A stretch of 64,000 nt of DNA from Nocardia aobensis NBRC 100429. GTDB lineage: Bacteria; Actinomycetota; Actinomycetes; Mycobacteriales; Mycobacteriaceae. The position numbers were made by a program, and so were the translations under genes. Positions 1 through 9,120 of this stretch are shown here, one piece after another. The notes beneath the pieces are model-generated. The model had not been told where the DNA came from. It did not search any database and saw nothing but the letters and a program-made list of their open reading frames with translations. Within the stretch, counting starts at the first letter, position 1, and each line of letters starts with the position of its first letter. The stretch covers positions 54,000-117,999 of the forward strand of contig NZ_BAFQ01000298.1 in NCBI RefSeq assembly GCF_000308375.1. The letters run 5' to 3'.

Positions 1-108
1 CGCTTGCCGACTCACCCCGCCCGGCTGCGACCTCACACTGTCGTGAATCGGCACAGACACCCACACCGTTCATTATGTCCAGACATCGGCTACTGTAGGC
101 AGGTGGAC

Positions 109-1401
109 ATGGAATCGCTAGCACGCCAGCGACCCCGCGCACATGACGGCGGCGCTGTTGCCGAACTCGCGGTGTTTGCGGCCACTGAGCAACTGCTGCA
201 AGAGATCGCGCTGCACGACCTGACCGTTGCGCAAATCATCAAAAGTGCGGGGTTGTCGCGAGCTAACTTCTACCACTACTTCGCTTCGAAGTTCGATGTG
301 ATTGTCGCCATGGTGTCCCGGCTACTCGATGACACCTATATCGAGGAAGGGCCGTGGAATTCCGATCTCGGGCGTTCCCGTCAGCGCGCTCTGGGCGACA
401 ATTTGCAGCGCACAATAGGGATGTGGTCCGAGCACGGACCGCTGATCTGCGCCGTCGTCGAGAACATGCACGGGACACCCGCGTTGTCGGCAGCGTGGAA
501 TGTCATGTTGCAGCGGTTCGTCTCCGCGATCGCCGAACAGATCGAGTTCGAGCGCGCGGCCGGCCGCGCTCCGGCAGGTGCACCGGCGCAGCTGATCGCC
601 ACGGTGTTGGTCTGCGCCTATGAGCGCGCTTTCTATATCGGGCAGCGTAAGCTCGACGCACGAATTCCCGACCCGGAATCGACAGTCGCGCCGATCACAG
701 AGCTAACCTTGGCCGGCATTTACGGTGGGAAACGCCGTACAAAACGCTGCCGAAAGCAAAAGGTCACGGCGGCGGCGCCGTTGGAGATTTCCGACGAGAA
801 CATCGAGCCGGTGACGACCGGCGGCGATGCGGAGACCAAAGCAGCAATCCTGCGAGCGACGAGCGAACTGCTCGGCGAAATGACCCTGGATCAATTGAGC
901 GTTGCCAAGATCCTGGAACGCTCACAACTCTCACGGGCGACATTTTACTTCTACTTCGGAAACAAAGACGAAGCCTTCATCGAACTGTTCCGAACCGTCG
1001 CCGAAGACATTGTCCGCGGATTCGTGCGGTTCGCCGCAATCGATCGCACCGACCCCGGCGGGATTCGAGGCGCGATTCACGCGTGGCTCGACCTCGACCC
1101 AGCCGATCTCGGTGTGCTGCGTAACGCCGTCCACGAATGGCCCCGTCGCCCCGAACTTCGCCAGCTCTATCTGCACACCGTGGCGAGGATGACGACGGTG
1201 ATGGAGCGCATCATCGACGACGACCGCGCGGCCGGACTGGCCATCGAGGGGCCGCCGTCTCCAGAACTCGCCGCGGTGCTGTTGTGGACTATCGAACGCA
1301 GTATCGCCGGCTCACTCGCGGGTGAGACGAGCCTCCAAGATATCGACGCGGTCGCCTCCTTCCTCGGCGATCTGCTGGCATCCGCGGTCTACGGAGTTTG
1401 A
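109..1401 (+). CDS. Tandem TetR-family regulator, two repressor units in one chain
   Basis: DNA-binding transcriptional regulator of about 430 residues, twice the usual TetR length. Two complete TetR units are visible. The first helix-turn-helix (about residues 35-65) contains LTVAQIIKSAGLSRANFYHYF and the second (about residues 265-295) contains LSVAKILERSQLSRATFYFYF. Each is followed by a helical ligand-type domain, and a basic linker (KRRTKRCRKQK) joins the units. I chose ATG 109; GTG 103 is also possible. A -10-like TACTGT at 91-96 lies just upstream, so the mRNA may be nearly leaderless. The chain could act as a covalent pseudo-dimer. Ligand and targets are unknown, and the neighbours are IS debris. 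Confidence 0.85.
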   Translation: MESLARQRPRAHDGGAVAELAVFAATEQLLQEIALHDLTVAQIIKSAGLSRANFYHYFASKFDVIVAMVSRLLDDTYIEEGPWNSDLGRSRQRALGDNLQRTIGMWSEHGPLICAVVENMHGTPALSAAWNVMLQRFVSAIAEQIEFERAAGRAPAGAPAQLIATVLVCAYERAFYIGQRKLDARIPDPESTVAPITELTLAGIYGGKRRTKRCRKQKVTAAAPLEISDENIEPVTTGGDAETKAAILRATSELLGEMTLDQLSVAKILERSQLSRATFYFYFGNKDEAFIELFRTVAEDIVRGFVRFAAIDRTDPGGIRGAIHAWLDLDPADLGVLRNAVHEWPRRPELRQLYLHTVARMTTVMERIIDDDRAAGLAIEGPPSPELAAVLLWTIERSIAGSLAGETSLQDIDAVASFLGDLLASAVYGV

Positions 1402-1420
1402 CGGTCAGTGAGCGCTACGA

Positions 1421-1800
1421 ATGCCGGGCGGTAGCCGCAGTGTCCACAACACCAACAAACGATTGCCACTGGCCGTTCCGGCCGTCGAGTTGCCTTGCGA
1501 TGGCGGTGAATCGGACCTTTTGCCCGCTGCGGTGAGTTTGCTGGAAGTGTTGGGGGAGGTCACCGATCCGCGGGCTCGTCGCGGCGGGAGGTATTCGGCG
1601 CACGCGATTCTCGCGGCCGTGCTGGCGGCCGTGGTCGCGGGTGCACGCTCGTTGACCGCGATCGGTCAATGGGTCGGCGAAGCGCCCGCGGCGGTGTTGT
1701 CGGAGTTGACATTCGGCGCCTCGGTGCCGGTGGAATCGACGATCCGCCGGTTGCTCCAAGCGGTAGCCACCGACGCGTTGGACGCCCCTGCCGCGCTCGT
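1421..1800 (+). mobile_element. ISAs1-type transposase, N-terminal fragment only
   Basis: The reading frame from ATG 1421 encodes the N-terminal domain typical of ISAs1-family transposases: the LLEVLGEVTDPRARRGGRYS stretch, then the alanine-rich helix and the LTAIGQWVGEAP motif. The catalytic DDE domain is absent. At about 1795-1805 the transposase similarity stops and the sequence becomes an lsr2 3' end, so the open frame to 1918 is a chimera created by a deletion or insertion. No intact inverted repeats were identified. Non-functional. Confidence 0.7.
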
Positions 1801-1803
1801 AGG

Positions 1804-1918
1804 TGGACAAGCAGAAGACCGGTGCCATTCGCGAGGGGCGGAGAACAACGGCTACAACGTTTCCGGCCGCGGCCGCATCCAAGCCGACATCATCAAGGCA
1901 TACAACAAGGCCAGCTAA
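1804..1918 (+). pseudogene. lsr2: lsr2 3'-end relic with a one-base deletion
   Basis: Nucleotides 1804-1918 align with the end of the intact lsr2 at 56.39-56.50 kb. Both encode a tail built on RGRIQADII followed by AYN. Relative to the intact copy one base is missing near 1837 (GAGGGGCGG for an expected GAGTGGGCG), which shifts the frame. By chance this puts the preceding transposase frame in phase with the Lsr2 tail. Similarity continues past the stop (shared CCCGACTGAAGCAC), so the copy derives from the same kind of locus. Only the DNA-binding tail survives. Confidence 0.75.
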
Positions 1919-2063
1919 TCCCACCGGTAGCAGCGCGGAGCCCGACTGAAGCACGAGTGCCCGGCGACGCGCCTGCAGCCGTTTTCGACACCGGCACGGC
2001 CGCGCGCCAGGCCCCAATAGTGCCCCTACACCGCTGATTTCGTGGGATCGGTATCACTGCTGG

Positions 2064-2156
2064 ATGCGGTCGTTGAATCAACCTCGTCCGACCATCCGGC
2101 GAATGATCGCCGACGGGCAACTCCCCGCGTACCTGTCCACGGAACCGGTTGCATAG
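2064..2156 (+). pseudogene. Excisionase/AlpA-like HTH fragment (30 residues)
   Basis: A short frame from ATG 2064 to TAG 2154-2156 contains PTIRRMIADGQLPAYL, the recognition-helix signature of small MerR/AlpA-type excisionase HTH proteins. It lacks the C-terminal wing, so it is probably a remnant. It lies between the lsr2 relic and the excisionase-like gene at 2714, which fits an eroded integrative element. Confidence 0.4.
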
Positions 2157-2170
2157 ACAAGAGTGGACCT

Positions 2171-2206
2171 GGCTGGTTTCAAACCACCGACCTCTCGCGT
2201 GCGGCT
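2171..2206 (-). other. tRNA T-arm/anticodon-arm-like fragment, copy A
   Basis: Plus-strand CTGGTTTCAAACCACCGACC followed by CTCTCGCG resembles the antisense of a tRNA 3' half (T-arm, variable loop, anticodon-stem side). Related copies lie at 6347-6384 and 56083-56120. It does not fold as a tRNA. Possibly an old attachment-site scar. Confidence 0.3.
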
Positions 2207-2713
2207 ACCGCCCTTCCGCCCGCGGCGGGGCGGGCGTTGCAGTCCCACCCGCGCCGAGCCGCGCCATCGACAGACATGACATGGCGGGAACCTGACGAGC
2301 GTTGAATCCAGCCCAACACCCTGAGAGGCTCCCAAGAAGGCTGGCCCAAATGGGCAAAACTCCTTCCCTTTTGGAAACGGAGATGGGATCCTCGACTTCA
2401 TCTGGCGTAGAGCGAGGGACTCGATCAAACCGAATCGAGGCCTTGTCTATGTTGCGACTCCACCATCTTCGCTGTGTCGATTGCAGCAGTAATCCCAGGT
2501 GCACCTGCACGCACCATTGCCTGAGCGCGATCGCCATACGCTGTTGCTCCAAGCCTGCCGACGAGCGACCCTGTTGCGCCCTCACCCATTCCGTTAAGCG
2601 GCGGCAGCACGCGGCCATCCCCCGCGGACCATCAGCAAGTGCCACCCTGCTCGACGCTCGGCTTTGCCTGGCCAGCAAGGAATTTCATTCGAGCGAGGCC
2701 TTCAGAGGCTGCC
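2207..2713. other. No recognisable gene
   Basis: Open frames exist on both strands, but none shows a recognisable family or a convincing start with a ribosome site. The least unlikely is a 61-codon minus-strand frame at 2425-2610. The stretch is probably degraded mobile DNA. Confidence 0.5.
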
Positions 2714-2926
2714 ATGGAATCTGACGAAGTATGGCTCAGCACCGATGAGATCGCCGAGCGTCTCAAGGTTCCGAAGAAGACGTTGGCGAGTCGGGCGGCC
2801 GCGGAGCGCGGCCCGCGCTTCGCACGCATGGGACGGTACAGGCGGTGTCGCCTGTCCGATCTACTGAGCTGGGAACAGAGCCGACTGGACGAAGGCGGAG
2901 GCCAGCGCCGAACGCCGGATTGCTGA
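2714..2926 (+). CDS. Small excisionase-like helix-turn-helix protein
   Basis: A 70-residue DNA-binding protein. The segment WLSTDEIAERLKVPKKTLAS followed by RGPRFARMGRYRR matches the MerR-like HTH_17 fold of excisionases and small plasmid or phage regulators: a recognition helix, then a basic wing. ATG 2714 is preceded by AGAGG at 2704-2708. The open frame extends further upstream, but that part does not look like protein. Such proteins usually work with a tyrosine integrase as directionality factor; the nearest integrase here is 54 kb away, so the partner is unknown. Confidence 0.6.
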   Translation: MESDEVWLSTDEIAERLKVPKKTLASRAAAERGPRFARMGRYRRCRLSDLLSWEQSRLDEGGGQRRTPDC

Positions 2927-3015
2927 AGCACGTGCAGATCCAGGTCCCTTTGACCGACTTCGGCCCACCCTTACAGCTACCAACTAGCAATCTTCACGCC
3001 CTTGTGGGGTGTCGG

Positions 3016-3130
3016 TTGCCAGGGTGAAGGGACCACTTCGGAGCTGGTTTTGCCATGTGGATGGGACCACCCCGTTTGCCATTGATGGGACCACCTGACT
3101 AGCGGTTTTGCCAGTTATGGGACCACCCGG
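3016..3130 (+). repeat. IS21 left-end multiple transposase-binding repeats
   Basis: The left end carries about four spaced copies of a unit resembling GTTTTGCCA-n-TGGGACCACC, near 3016, 3048, 3075 and 3103. Two matching copies in inverted orientation sit in the right end (about 5570-5624). Such reiterated terminal repeats are characteristic of IS21-family elements and bind IstA. Confidence 0.7.
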
Positions 3131-3174
3131 CGTGGCTTGGGTGCTTTCGGTTGCTCGGCCGCTGTATTTAGCGG

Positions 3175-4722
3175 ATGAGCTACCGGGAGGTGTCGGTGAT
3201 CGAGATCAGGGAGATGCTGCGGTTGTGGCTGCAGGGTCGCGGGTTGCGGGAGGTGGCCCGATTGTCGGGCACCGATCGTAAGACTGTGCGCCGGTACGTC
3301 GAGCGGGCCCAGTCGTGCGGTGTGGACCGTGACGGCGGTGTCGAGCAGTTGACCGACGAGCTGCTGACGATGGTGATTACGGGCGTGCGGCCCAAACGCC
3401 CGACCGGCAAGAGCTCTGCCTGGGCGCCCTTGGCCGGGGAAGCCGAGCAGATCAAGGCGTGGCTGGATCAGGGTCTGACGTTGACCAAGATCCACATCTT
3501 GCTGGGCCGGCGCGGGGTGGTGGTGTCGTATCGGACGTTGAATCGTTACGCGACAACAGAATTGGAGTTCGGCAAGCGCCGCACGACAGTGCGGGTGACC
3601 GACTGCGAACCCGGTGCGGAGGTGCAGGTCGACTTCGGCCGGCTGGGCCTGCTCACCGACGTCGAGGGCCATGGCCGGGTGGTGAAGGGGTTGATCTTCA
3701 CCGCGGTGTATTCGCGGCACATGTTCGTGTTCCCGACCTACCGAGAAACGTTGAACGACGTCATCGCCGGATTCGAAGCTGCGTGGGTGTTCTTCGACGG
3801 CGTGTTCGCCGTGGTGGTGCCCGACAACATGAAAGCCATCGTGGACCGGGCGAACGCGACCGATCCGCGGTTGAACGACTCGTTCCGCGAGTATGCCGAG
3901 TCCCGTGGGTTCGTGGTGGATCCAGCCCGGGTCCGCAGTCCACAGGACAAGCCACGCGTCGAACGCTGCGTTCCCTATGCTCGTTCGAATTTCTTTGCCG
4001 GCGAACGATTCCGGGATCTCGACGACTGCCGCGACAAGGCTGCACGGTGGTGCCGGGAGATCGCGGGCATGCGCGTGCACGGCACCGCCCGGCTACGCCC
4101 GGCCGAGGTGTTCGCCGCTGAGGAGCACCCGATGCTCAAACAGTTGCCCGACACAGTGTTCGACATCCCGACCTGGTCGAATCCGAAGGTCGCTCCGGAT
4201 CGGCATGTTCAGATCAGCCAAGCTCTCTACAGCGTTCCCGGTGATCTGGTCGGGCAACGGCTGACCGCTCGCGTCGACCCGGCCACCGTGAAGCTCTACT
4301 TCCGCGGCGAGCTGATCAAAGTCCATCCCCGCATCGAGGCCGGCCGTCGGCAGACCGATCCGGCGGACCTGCCCAGCGAGTTGACCGCCTACGCGATGCG
4401 GGACTTGACTACGTTGCAACGCAAAGCTTTCGATCACGGAGCTCATATCGGCGCCTACGCCGCAGCGGTGCTGGAACATCCGCTGCCCTGGACGAAAATG
4501 CGGCAGGTCTACCGGCTGCTCGGACTGGTGCGCCGCCACGGCCCCGACAGCGTCGATGACGCCTGCCGCCGCGCCCTGGACGCCGAAGTGGTCGACGTCG
4601 GGCTCATCGACCGCATGCTCACACGCGGCGCTACCGGCCAGCAGTTGACGTTGCTGCCGCCACCTGCACCGTCCCGATTCGTCCGATCCACCACCGATTT
4701 CGCGGTCAGGAGGCCCTCATGA
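3175..4722 (+). CDS. istA: IstA, IS21-family DDE transposase
   Basis: Transposase of 515 residues that catalyses DNA cleavage and joining for the IS21 element. An N-terminal HTH spans about residues 16-42 (LREVARLSGTDRKTVRRYV). The rve-type catalytic core holds D152 (VQVDFG), D217 (VVVPDN) and E263 (KPRVERC), so the DDE triad is intact. A C-terminal beta-barrel and tail follow. Length is normal for the family. The stop overlaps the istB start by four bases, the usual translational coupling. It requires IstB for target capture. Confidence 0.93.
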   Translation: MSYREVSVIEIREMLRLWLQGRGLREVARLSGTDRKTVRRYVERAQSCGVDRDGGVEQLTDELLTMVITGVRPKRPTGKSSAWAPLAGEAEQIKAWLDQGLTLTKIHILLGRRGVVVSYRTLNRYATTELEFGKRRTTVRVTDCEPGAEVQVDFGRLGLLTDVEGHGRVVKGLIFTAVYSRHMFVFPTYRETLNDVIAGFEAAWVFFDGVFAVVVPDNMKAIVDRANATDPRLNDSFREYAESRGFVVDPARVRSPQDKPRVERCVPYARSNFFAGERFRDLDDCRDKAARWCREIAGMRVHGTARLRPAEVFAAEEHPMLKQLPDTVFDIPTWSNPKVAPDRHVQISQALYSVPGDLVGQRLTARVDPATVKLYFRGELIKVHPRIEAGRRQTDPADLPSELTAYAMRDLTTLQRKAFDHGAHIGAYAAAVLEHPLPWTKMRQVYRLLGLVRRHGPDSVDDACRRALDAEVVDVGLIDRMLTRGATGQQLTLLPPPAPSRFVRSTTDFAVRRPS

Positions 4723-5526
4723 GCACCACCCGCCGACCCGCCGCGTCCCCGGCGGTCAAACCGATCGAGATCACACCGGAACTGAAATCGCTGATGCGTC
4801 GGCTAAAACTCGGCCAACTGCTGGACACCCTGCCCGAACGGCTGGCTCTCGCACGATCGAATCGGTTGCCGCACCACGACTTTCTGGAAATGCTGTTCGC
4901 CGACGAGGTCGCCCGCCGCGACCGGCAATCCGAGCAACGCCGCGCCAAGATCGCCCACCTGGACCCGCAGATGCAGCTGCAAGCATGGGACGACTCGACC
5001 GCGGTCACCTTCGACCGCGAACTCTGGGCCGAGCTGACCTCGCTGCGGTTCCTCGCTGACGCCTACAACGTCTTGATCATGGGACCAGTCGGTGTTGGAA
5101 AAACGTTCCTGGCCAACGCATTAGGACACGTTGCCGTTCGCCGCAACCACAGCGTCCACACCGAACGCGCCGACAAACTGTTTCAAACGACTACGCGGCG
5201 CACGCCTGGACGGCAGCTACGAAGACGAGATGCGCAAGCTGCACCGAGTCGACCTGCTGATTATCGACGATCTGGCTCTGCACCGGCTCGAAGCGCCCGA
5301 GACCAACGATTTCTACGAACTGATCGTCGAGCGCCACCGCAAGGCCTCCACCGTGATCACAAGCAACCGGGAACCACCGGAAATCCTGACCATGATGGCC
5401 GACCCTCTGCTGGCCCAATCAGCGATGGACCGACTCCAATCCGTCGCCTACGAACTCGTCGTCGAGGGCGAGTCATACCGGCAACGCCAGAAACCACGCC
5501 GCGGCAACCCCGCCGCCTCGGATTGA
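4719..5526 (+). pseudogene. istB: IstB, IS21 AAA+ helper ATPase, frameshifted
   Basis: Normally about 269 residues. The first frame encodes the N-terminal domain and Walker A (GPVGVGKT). At 5181-5183 the sequence reads CTGTTTCAAACGA where CTGTTCAAACGA would continue DKLFKRLRGARLDG. The extra T sends the frame to a wrong tail, while the correct continuation with Walker B (LLIIDDLAL), sensor (TSNRE) and C-terminus (SYRQRQK) runs in the +1 frame to 5526. Either a real inactivating insertion or a base-calling error in a T run. Confidence 0.85.
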
Positions 5527-5624
5527 CCAACCACCCGATCGTCGGCCACGATCATCACGCGGCCCGCGACCGGACCAACTGGTCCCATGCTCATGGCAAA
5601 CCGGTGGTCCCATAACCCTGGCAA

Positions 5625-5967
5625 GCGACAGAAATAGAGGCCCTGATAAATGGTCTCGTGGCAGACATGCCAGTGCAGCTGGTCAGGGTATTCGGTGCGC
5701 AGCCATCTCGCGGACACCGCATCCTTGCTCGCGCAGCACCGCGATGCGTTCGCGTTCGAGCAGTGACAGGAAGCGGGACGAGCGCAAATCCTCACGCAGG
5801 ACAGTCGGAGGCAGACCTCCACGCTGAGATCGCCAGTAGTACCCGGTGGTTCGGCCGATCCCGAGCCGTCGACACGCCTCGACCGTGCCGACACCGGCCG
5901 TCGTCAGCTTCCAGTACTCGTGCTCCAGAGCCAGTCGACGCTTGCGGCCCGGTCGTCCCATCTCCAC
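5625..5967 (-). pseudogene. IS30-family transposase remnant, internally deleted and cut by IS21
   Basis: On the minus strand a start at 5967 opens a frame with the IS30 N-terminal domain: EACRRLGIGRTTGYYWR, then FLSLLERERIAVLREQGCGV. After VREMA the frame ends and a different frame reads YPDQLHWHVCHETIYQGLYF, the catalytic-domain motif of the same family. The middle is therefore deleted with a frame change. The sequence then runs directly into the IS21 right end at 5624, so the IS21 element inserted into this older IS30 copy. Confidence 0.75.
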
Positions 5968-6456
5968 CCGATTCTTCTAGCAGGGCGTTGCGACGAATCC
6001 TCGAACCCACGGCCCGCAGTGATCAGTATTCACGTTCCGCCGACAGCTGAAGGCGCGAGCGGTTCCAGGCTTCGTCAGCCGGTCATGCCCGGTATGAATC
6101 AGAAACAAGCTCTTTCGTCGAGCTTCTCGTCCGGACGTCGGGCGGTGCGACGGGGGTGGCTGCCTCGAAGTCCGTTGGTGTTCGAGCTGCCCGACACCGA
6201 GCGGGGTGGATGCGAACGTCCACAACGGAAGCGGCGACCGAATACGTCTTCGGTCTGATCGACGGGCTGACTCCCCGGCCGCCCGGGATGGTACGTAACA
6301 TCTTGTATTGCAGGGCATTTCGCGGCCGCTTCACACAAAGTGTTTCGAGCTGGGTTCGAACCAGGAACCTCTCACGTGAGAGGCGCGAAGTTCACACAGT
6401 CCCTCGGACTGACGCGGGATGGGACATTCGTTCTCGTCTACGGAGCGCCTAGGGCA
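5968..6456. other. Gene-free stretch with a tRNA-like fragment (copy B, 6347-6384)
   Basis: I see no credible coding region. Near its right end lies GAGCTGGGTTCGAACCAGG followed by AACCTCTCACGTGAGAGG, the antisense of a tRNA T-arm with a palindromic anticodon-arm-like region. It matches copies at 2.17 and 56.09 kb. The catabolic island starts immediately downstream. Confidence 0.4.
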
Positions 6457-7368
6457 TCAACCCGCGGCTGCGGTGCTGGACTCGCCGGACTCGCTGCGGG
6501 GACCGGGCAGAAAGTCGAACAAGTCAGGCAAACCACCCGAGATCCGATCCGGAAACTGCGGTGCCCGCTTGGCCAGAAAGGATTCGACGCCTTCCTGTAC
6601 ATCATCCGATACGCCGCGCAGGTAGATCGCCTTCGATTCGGCCTGGTGCGCTGTCTCGGGGCTATCGGCGCCGAGCATGCGCCACATCAGCTGGCGGGTC
6701 AGCGCGACCGAGACCGGGGCGGTGCCCGAGATCAGTTCCCGGGCCAGCTCGATCGCACGGTCCAGTACCCGCTCGGCAGACACCAGTTCACGAACCAGCC
6801 CGGAGTCGAGCGCCTGTCGCGCACTCACCATGCGACCGTTCAGGGTCCATTCCAATGCGGTGGAGATGCCGACGACGCGAGGCAAGAACCAGGTCGAGCA
6901 TGCTTCGGGAACCAGCCCGCGGCGGGTGAACACGAAACCGAATTTCGCTGTGTCCGAGGCGATTCTGATATCGGCGGGCAGGGTCATGGTGGCGCCGACG
7001 CCGGCAGCAGGCCCGTTGATCGCGGCGATCACCGGCTTGAGCGAACGGTAGATTCGTAGTGTGACCCGGCCGCCCTGGTCGGCGGGCGCGCCCCCGGTGT
7101 CCGGATCGTCGCCCAGCACGAAGGTGTCACCTCCGGCGGCAAGGTCGGCTCCGGCGCAGAATGCACGCCCGGTGCCGGTGAGTACGACCGCGCGGATCGT
7201 GTCGTCGGCGTCGGTTTCGTCGAACGCAGCGATGATGCGCTCGCACATAGCATCGGTGAACGCGTTGAGCCGGTCCGGGCGATGCAAGCGCACGATCGCG
7301 ATGTCGCCGCGCCGCTCGGTCAGGACCGGATTGTCGTCGACGGTCACCGTGTCTGTGTTCGCACTCAT
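6457..7368 (-). CDS. Enoyl-CoA hydratase/isomerase (crotonase) family protein
   Basis: A crotonase-fold acyl-CoA enzyme of 303 residues acting in cytosolic beta-oxidation-type chemistry. The CoA/oxyanion-hole motif FCAGADLAAGG (about residue 70) and the second oxyanion-hole segment INGPAAGVGATMTL are clear. The second catalytic Glu is present in RRGLVPEACS, but the first Glu position is Arg in VFTRRG, so isomerase or another crotonase reaction is as likely as hydration. The C-terminus has the usual EGVESFLAKRAPQF. It overlaps the upstream acyl-CoA ligase gene by four bases (ATGA) and shares its promoter. Confidence 0.85.
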   Translation of the reverse strand: MSANTDTVTVDDNPVLTERRGDIAIVRLHRPDRLNAFTDAMCERIIAAFDETDADDTIRAVVLTGTGRAFCAGADLAAGGDTFVLGDDPDTGGAPADQGGRVTLRIYRSLKPVIAAINGPAAGVGATMTLPADIRIASDTAKFGFVFTRRGLVPEACSTWFLPRVVGISTALEWTLNGRMVSARQALDSGLVRELVSAERVLDRAIELARELISGTAPVSVALTRQLMWRMLGADSPETAHQAESKAIYLRGVSDDVQEGVESFLAKRAPQFPDRISGGLPDLFDFLPGPRSESGESSTAAAG

Positions 7369-8882
7369 CGCACCTTCTCGAATCGCTCTGCGACATCGCG
7401 GTATTCGTCGCGGATCGCGGTTTTGGACAGTTTGCCGCTGGGCAGGCGCGGCAGGGGCTCATCCCGGATTACCACGTAGCGCGGCACTTTGTAGTCGGCC
7501 ACCAGGGCGTCGCAGTGCGCGACGATGGCGGCGGCGTCGACATTGCCGCTGATGGTGACGATGGCCGCGGGGGTCTCGCCGAATCGCTCGTCCGTCGCGG
7601 CGATCACGGCCACTTCCTCGACTCCGTCCAGATCGGCGATGACGCGCTCGATCTCGACAGGCGAAATATTGATGCCGCCGGTGATGATCAGATCCTTCAT
7701 CCGATCGACGAATTTCACCCGACCTTGTTCGTCGCGGGTGCCGAGGTCGCCACTGTGCAGCCAGCCCTCGCGCAGCGCCTGCGCAGTGGTCTGCGGGTCG
7801 TTCCAATAGCCAGGGGTGACGCCCGGCCCCCGGACCACGATCTCGCCTTCCTCCCCCGGCGCCGCTTCGGTGCCGTCGGGGCGGACGACCTTCAATTCGG
7901 TGAATATCGAACCGGTGCCGCACCTTTCGGGGTGACTGAAGGCTTCGTCACGGGTGGTCGCGGTCGCGACGCCGCCCGCCTCGGTCATGCCGTAGATCTG
8001 TCGCAGGGCCACGCCCTTGTCCGCCCAAGCCTGCAGCAGCGCCGGCGCGACCGCCGCACCGCCGACGATGGCGGTGCGCAGCGATGACAGGTCGGTATCG
8101 GCGAATTCCGCACTGCGAGCGATGGATTCCCAGATCAGCGGCACGCCGAACAGCGCGTTGACCTGGTGTCGTCCGATGAGCCCGACCGCGCGTCCCGGCC
8201 GGAACTCCTTTTCCACGACGAGCGTGTTGCCCAGGACCACCGACATCAGCAGGCCCCAGACCAGGCCCGGGGTGAACACCAGCGGCAGCAACAGGAGCGA
8301 GGTGCACCCGGGCCGGAAGCCTTCCTCGGTGAGAGTCGCCTCGAAGACGATGCTCAGCAGTGTCCGGTTGGTGCAGATGACGCCCTTCGACAGCCCGGTG
8401 GAACCGCTGGTGAACAGCAGCGCGACGGGCTCGTCCGGCTCGACGTCGATGCGGAAATCGTCGCGTTCACCCGATCGCAGCGCGGTGAAGTCGTCGAAGG
8501 ACAGCGACCGGAAATCACCGCCCAGCGTACGCGTCTGCTCTATCCGTTCGGCGAACTCGACCGGTGCGATGGTCAGTACGGCGCCGGAGTCGTCGAGCAC
8601 CTTGCGCAGCTCGGCCGCGGTGAGCCGCGGGTTGAGCGGCACCAGCACCGCCCCAGCCTTCAGCACACCGAGCGCGAGTACCGGCCAGGTGAGCGAGTTC
8701 GGCCCCAGCACGCCGACCCGCTCGCCCGGCTGGATTCCTGATTCGGTGATGCGGCGCGCCACCCGGCTCGACCAGTCCTGCAGCTCTCGGTAGGTGAGCG
8801 TCTCGTCCTCGACGATCAGGGCGGGACGGCCCGGTGTGGTGTCGGCCCACCAGTACAGGGCGGAGGCGATTGTCGCAGCCAT
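7365..8882 (-). CDS. Acyl-CoA synthetase (class I AMP-forming ligase)
   Basis: An ATP-dependent ligase of 505 residues forming acyl-CoA through an acyl-AMP. The P-loop-like motif LLFTSGSTGLSKGVI (about residue 155), the YGMTEAGG A5 motif, the GEIVVRGPGV and GWLHSGDLG motifs, the hinge region and the C-terminal PRLPSGKLSK lysine are all present. Length and order are normal. It is first in a two-gene operon with the crotonase at 6457. The promoter at 9056-9097 belongs to the TTGACG-type set shared with the mce and P450 operons. The acid substrate is unknown. Confidence 0.92.
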   Translation of the reverse strand: MAATIASALYWWADTTPGRPALIVEDETLTYRELQDWSSRVARRITESGIQPGERVGVLGPNSLTWPVLALGVLKAGAVLVPLNPRLTAAELRKVLDDSGAVLTIAPVEFAERIEQTRTLGGDFRSLSFDDFTALRSGERDDFRIDVEPDEPVALLFTSGSTGLSKGVICTNRTLLSIVFEATLTEEGFRPGCTSLLLLPLVFTPGLVWGLLMSVVLGNTLVVEKEFRPGRAVGLIGRHQVNALFGVPLIWESIARSAEFADTDLSSLRTAIVGGAAVAPALLQAWADKGVALRQIYGMTEAGGVATATTRDEAFSHPERCGTGSIFTELKVVRPDGTEAAPGEEGEIVVRGPGVTPGYWNDPQTTAQALREGWLHSGDLGTRDEQGRVKFVDRMKDLIITGGINISPVEIERVIADLDGVEEVAVIAATDERFGETPAAIVTISGNVDAAAIVAHCDALVADYKVPRYVVIRDEPLPRLPSGKLSKTAIRDEYRDVAERFEKVR

Positions 8883-9055
8883 TGTGGTCCTTCTCGTTGT
8901 GAAATGGCCTCGGGCTCAGTGGTTTCGGAGCGCTACTCCGGGGGACTCACGAGCCGGGACGGCCGGCGATCCGGCGTCGGAATTCTGGATGATTCGCGAT
9001 GGGCACCGGATACGGCGCGGGGTGCTCGCCGCCGTCTCGTCCGGTGGTGTGACCC

Positions 9056-9097
9056 ACACTACAGTTAGTTACATATTACGTCAATCGATATTTGTCA
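9056..9097 (-). promoter_or_regulatory. Promoter of the 8.9-kb ligase-crotonase operon
   Basis: Read on the minus strand: TGACAAAT (9090-9097), -35 TTGACG (9079-9084), 17-bp spacer, -10 TAGTGT (9056-9061). The same arrangement occurs near 42.07, 52.57 and, with looser spacing, 16.05 kb. A palindrome-like TACATATTACGTC spans 9070-9082. The untranslated leader would be about 165 bases. Confidence 0.55.
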
Positions 9098-9120
9098 TAT
9101 GTTTCACGATCGGTCCGCCG

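Larger units (their letters stand above)
3016..5624 (+). mobile_element. IS21-family insertion sequence
   Basis: A complete-looking element of about 2.6 kb. The outer ends form an inverted repeat: TTGCCAGGGTGAAGGGACCAC at the left and, on the complement, TTGCCAGGGTTATGGGACCAC at the right. It encodes istA and istB with overlapping ends. I found no clear target-site duplication. Its right end interrupts an IS30-type transposase frame. Because istB carries a frameshift, this copy may not move on its own. Confidence 0.88.

Noticed and set aside
1421..1918. The 165-codon frame as a real Lsr2-transposase fusion protein
   Set aside because: The join coincides with a one-base deletion in lsr2, and neither part is complete, so the open frame is accidental.
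6340..7059. 239-codon plus-strand frame opposite the crotonase gene
   Set aside because: A shadow of the minus-strand crotonase, which has a complete family signature.
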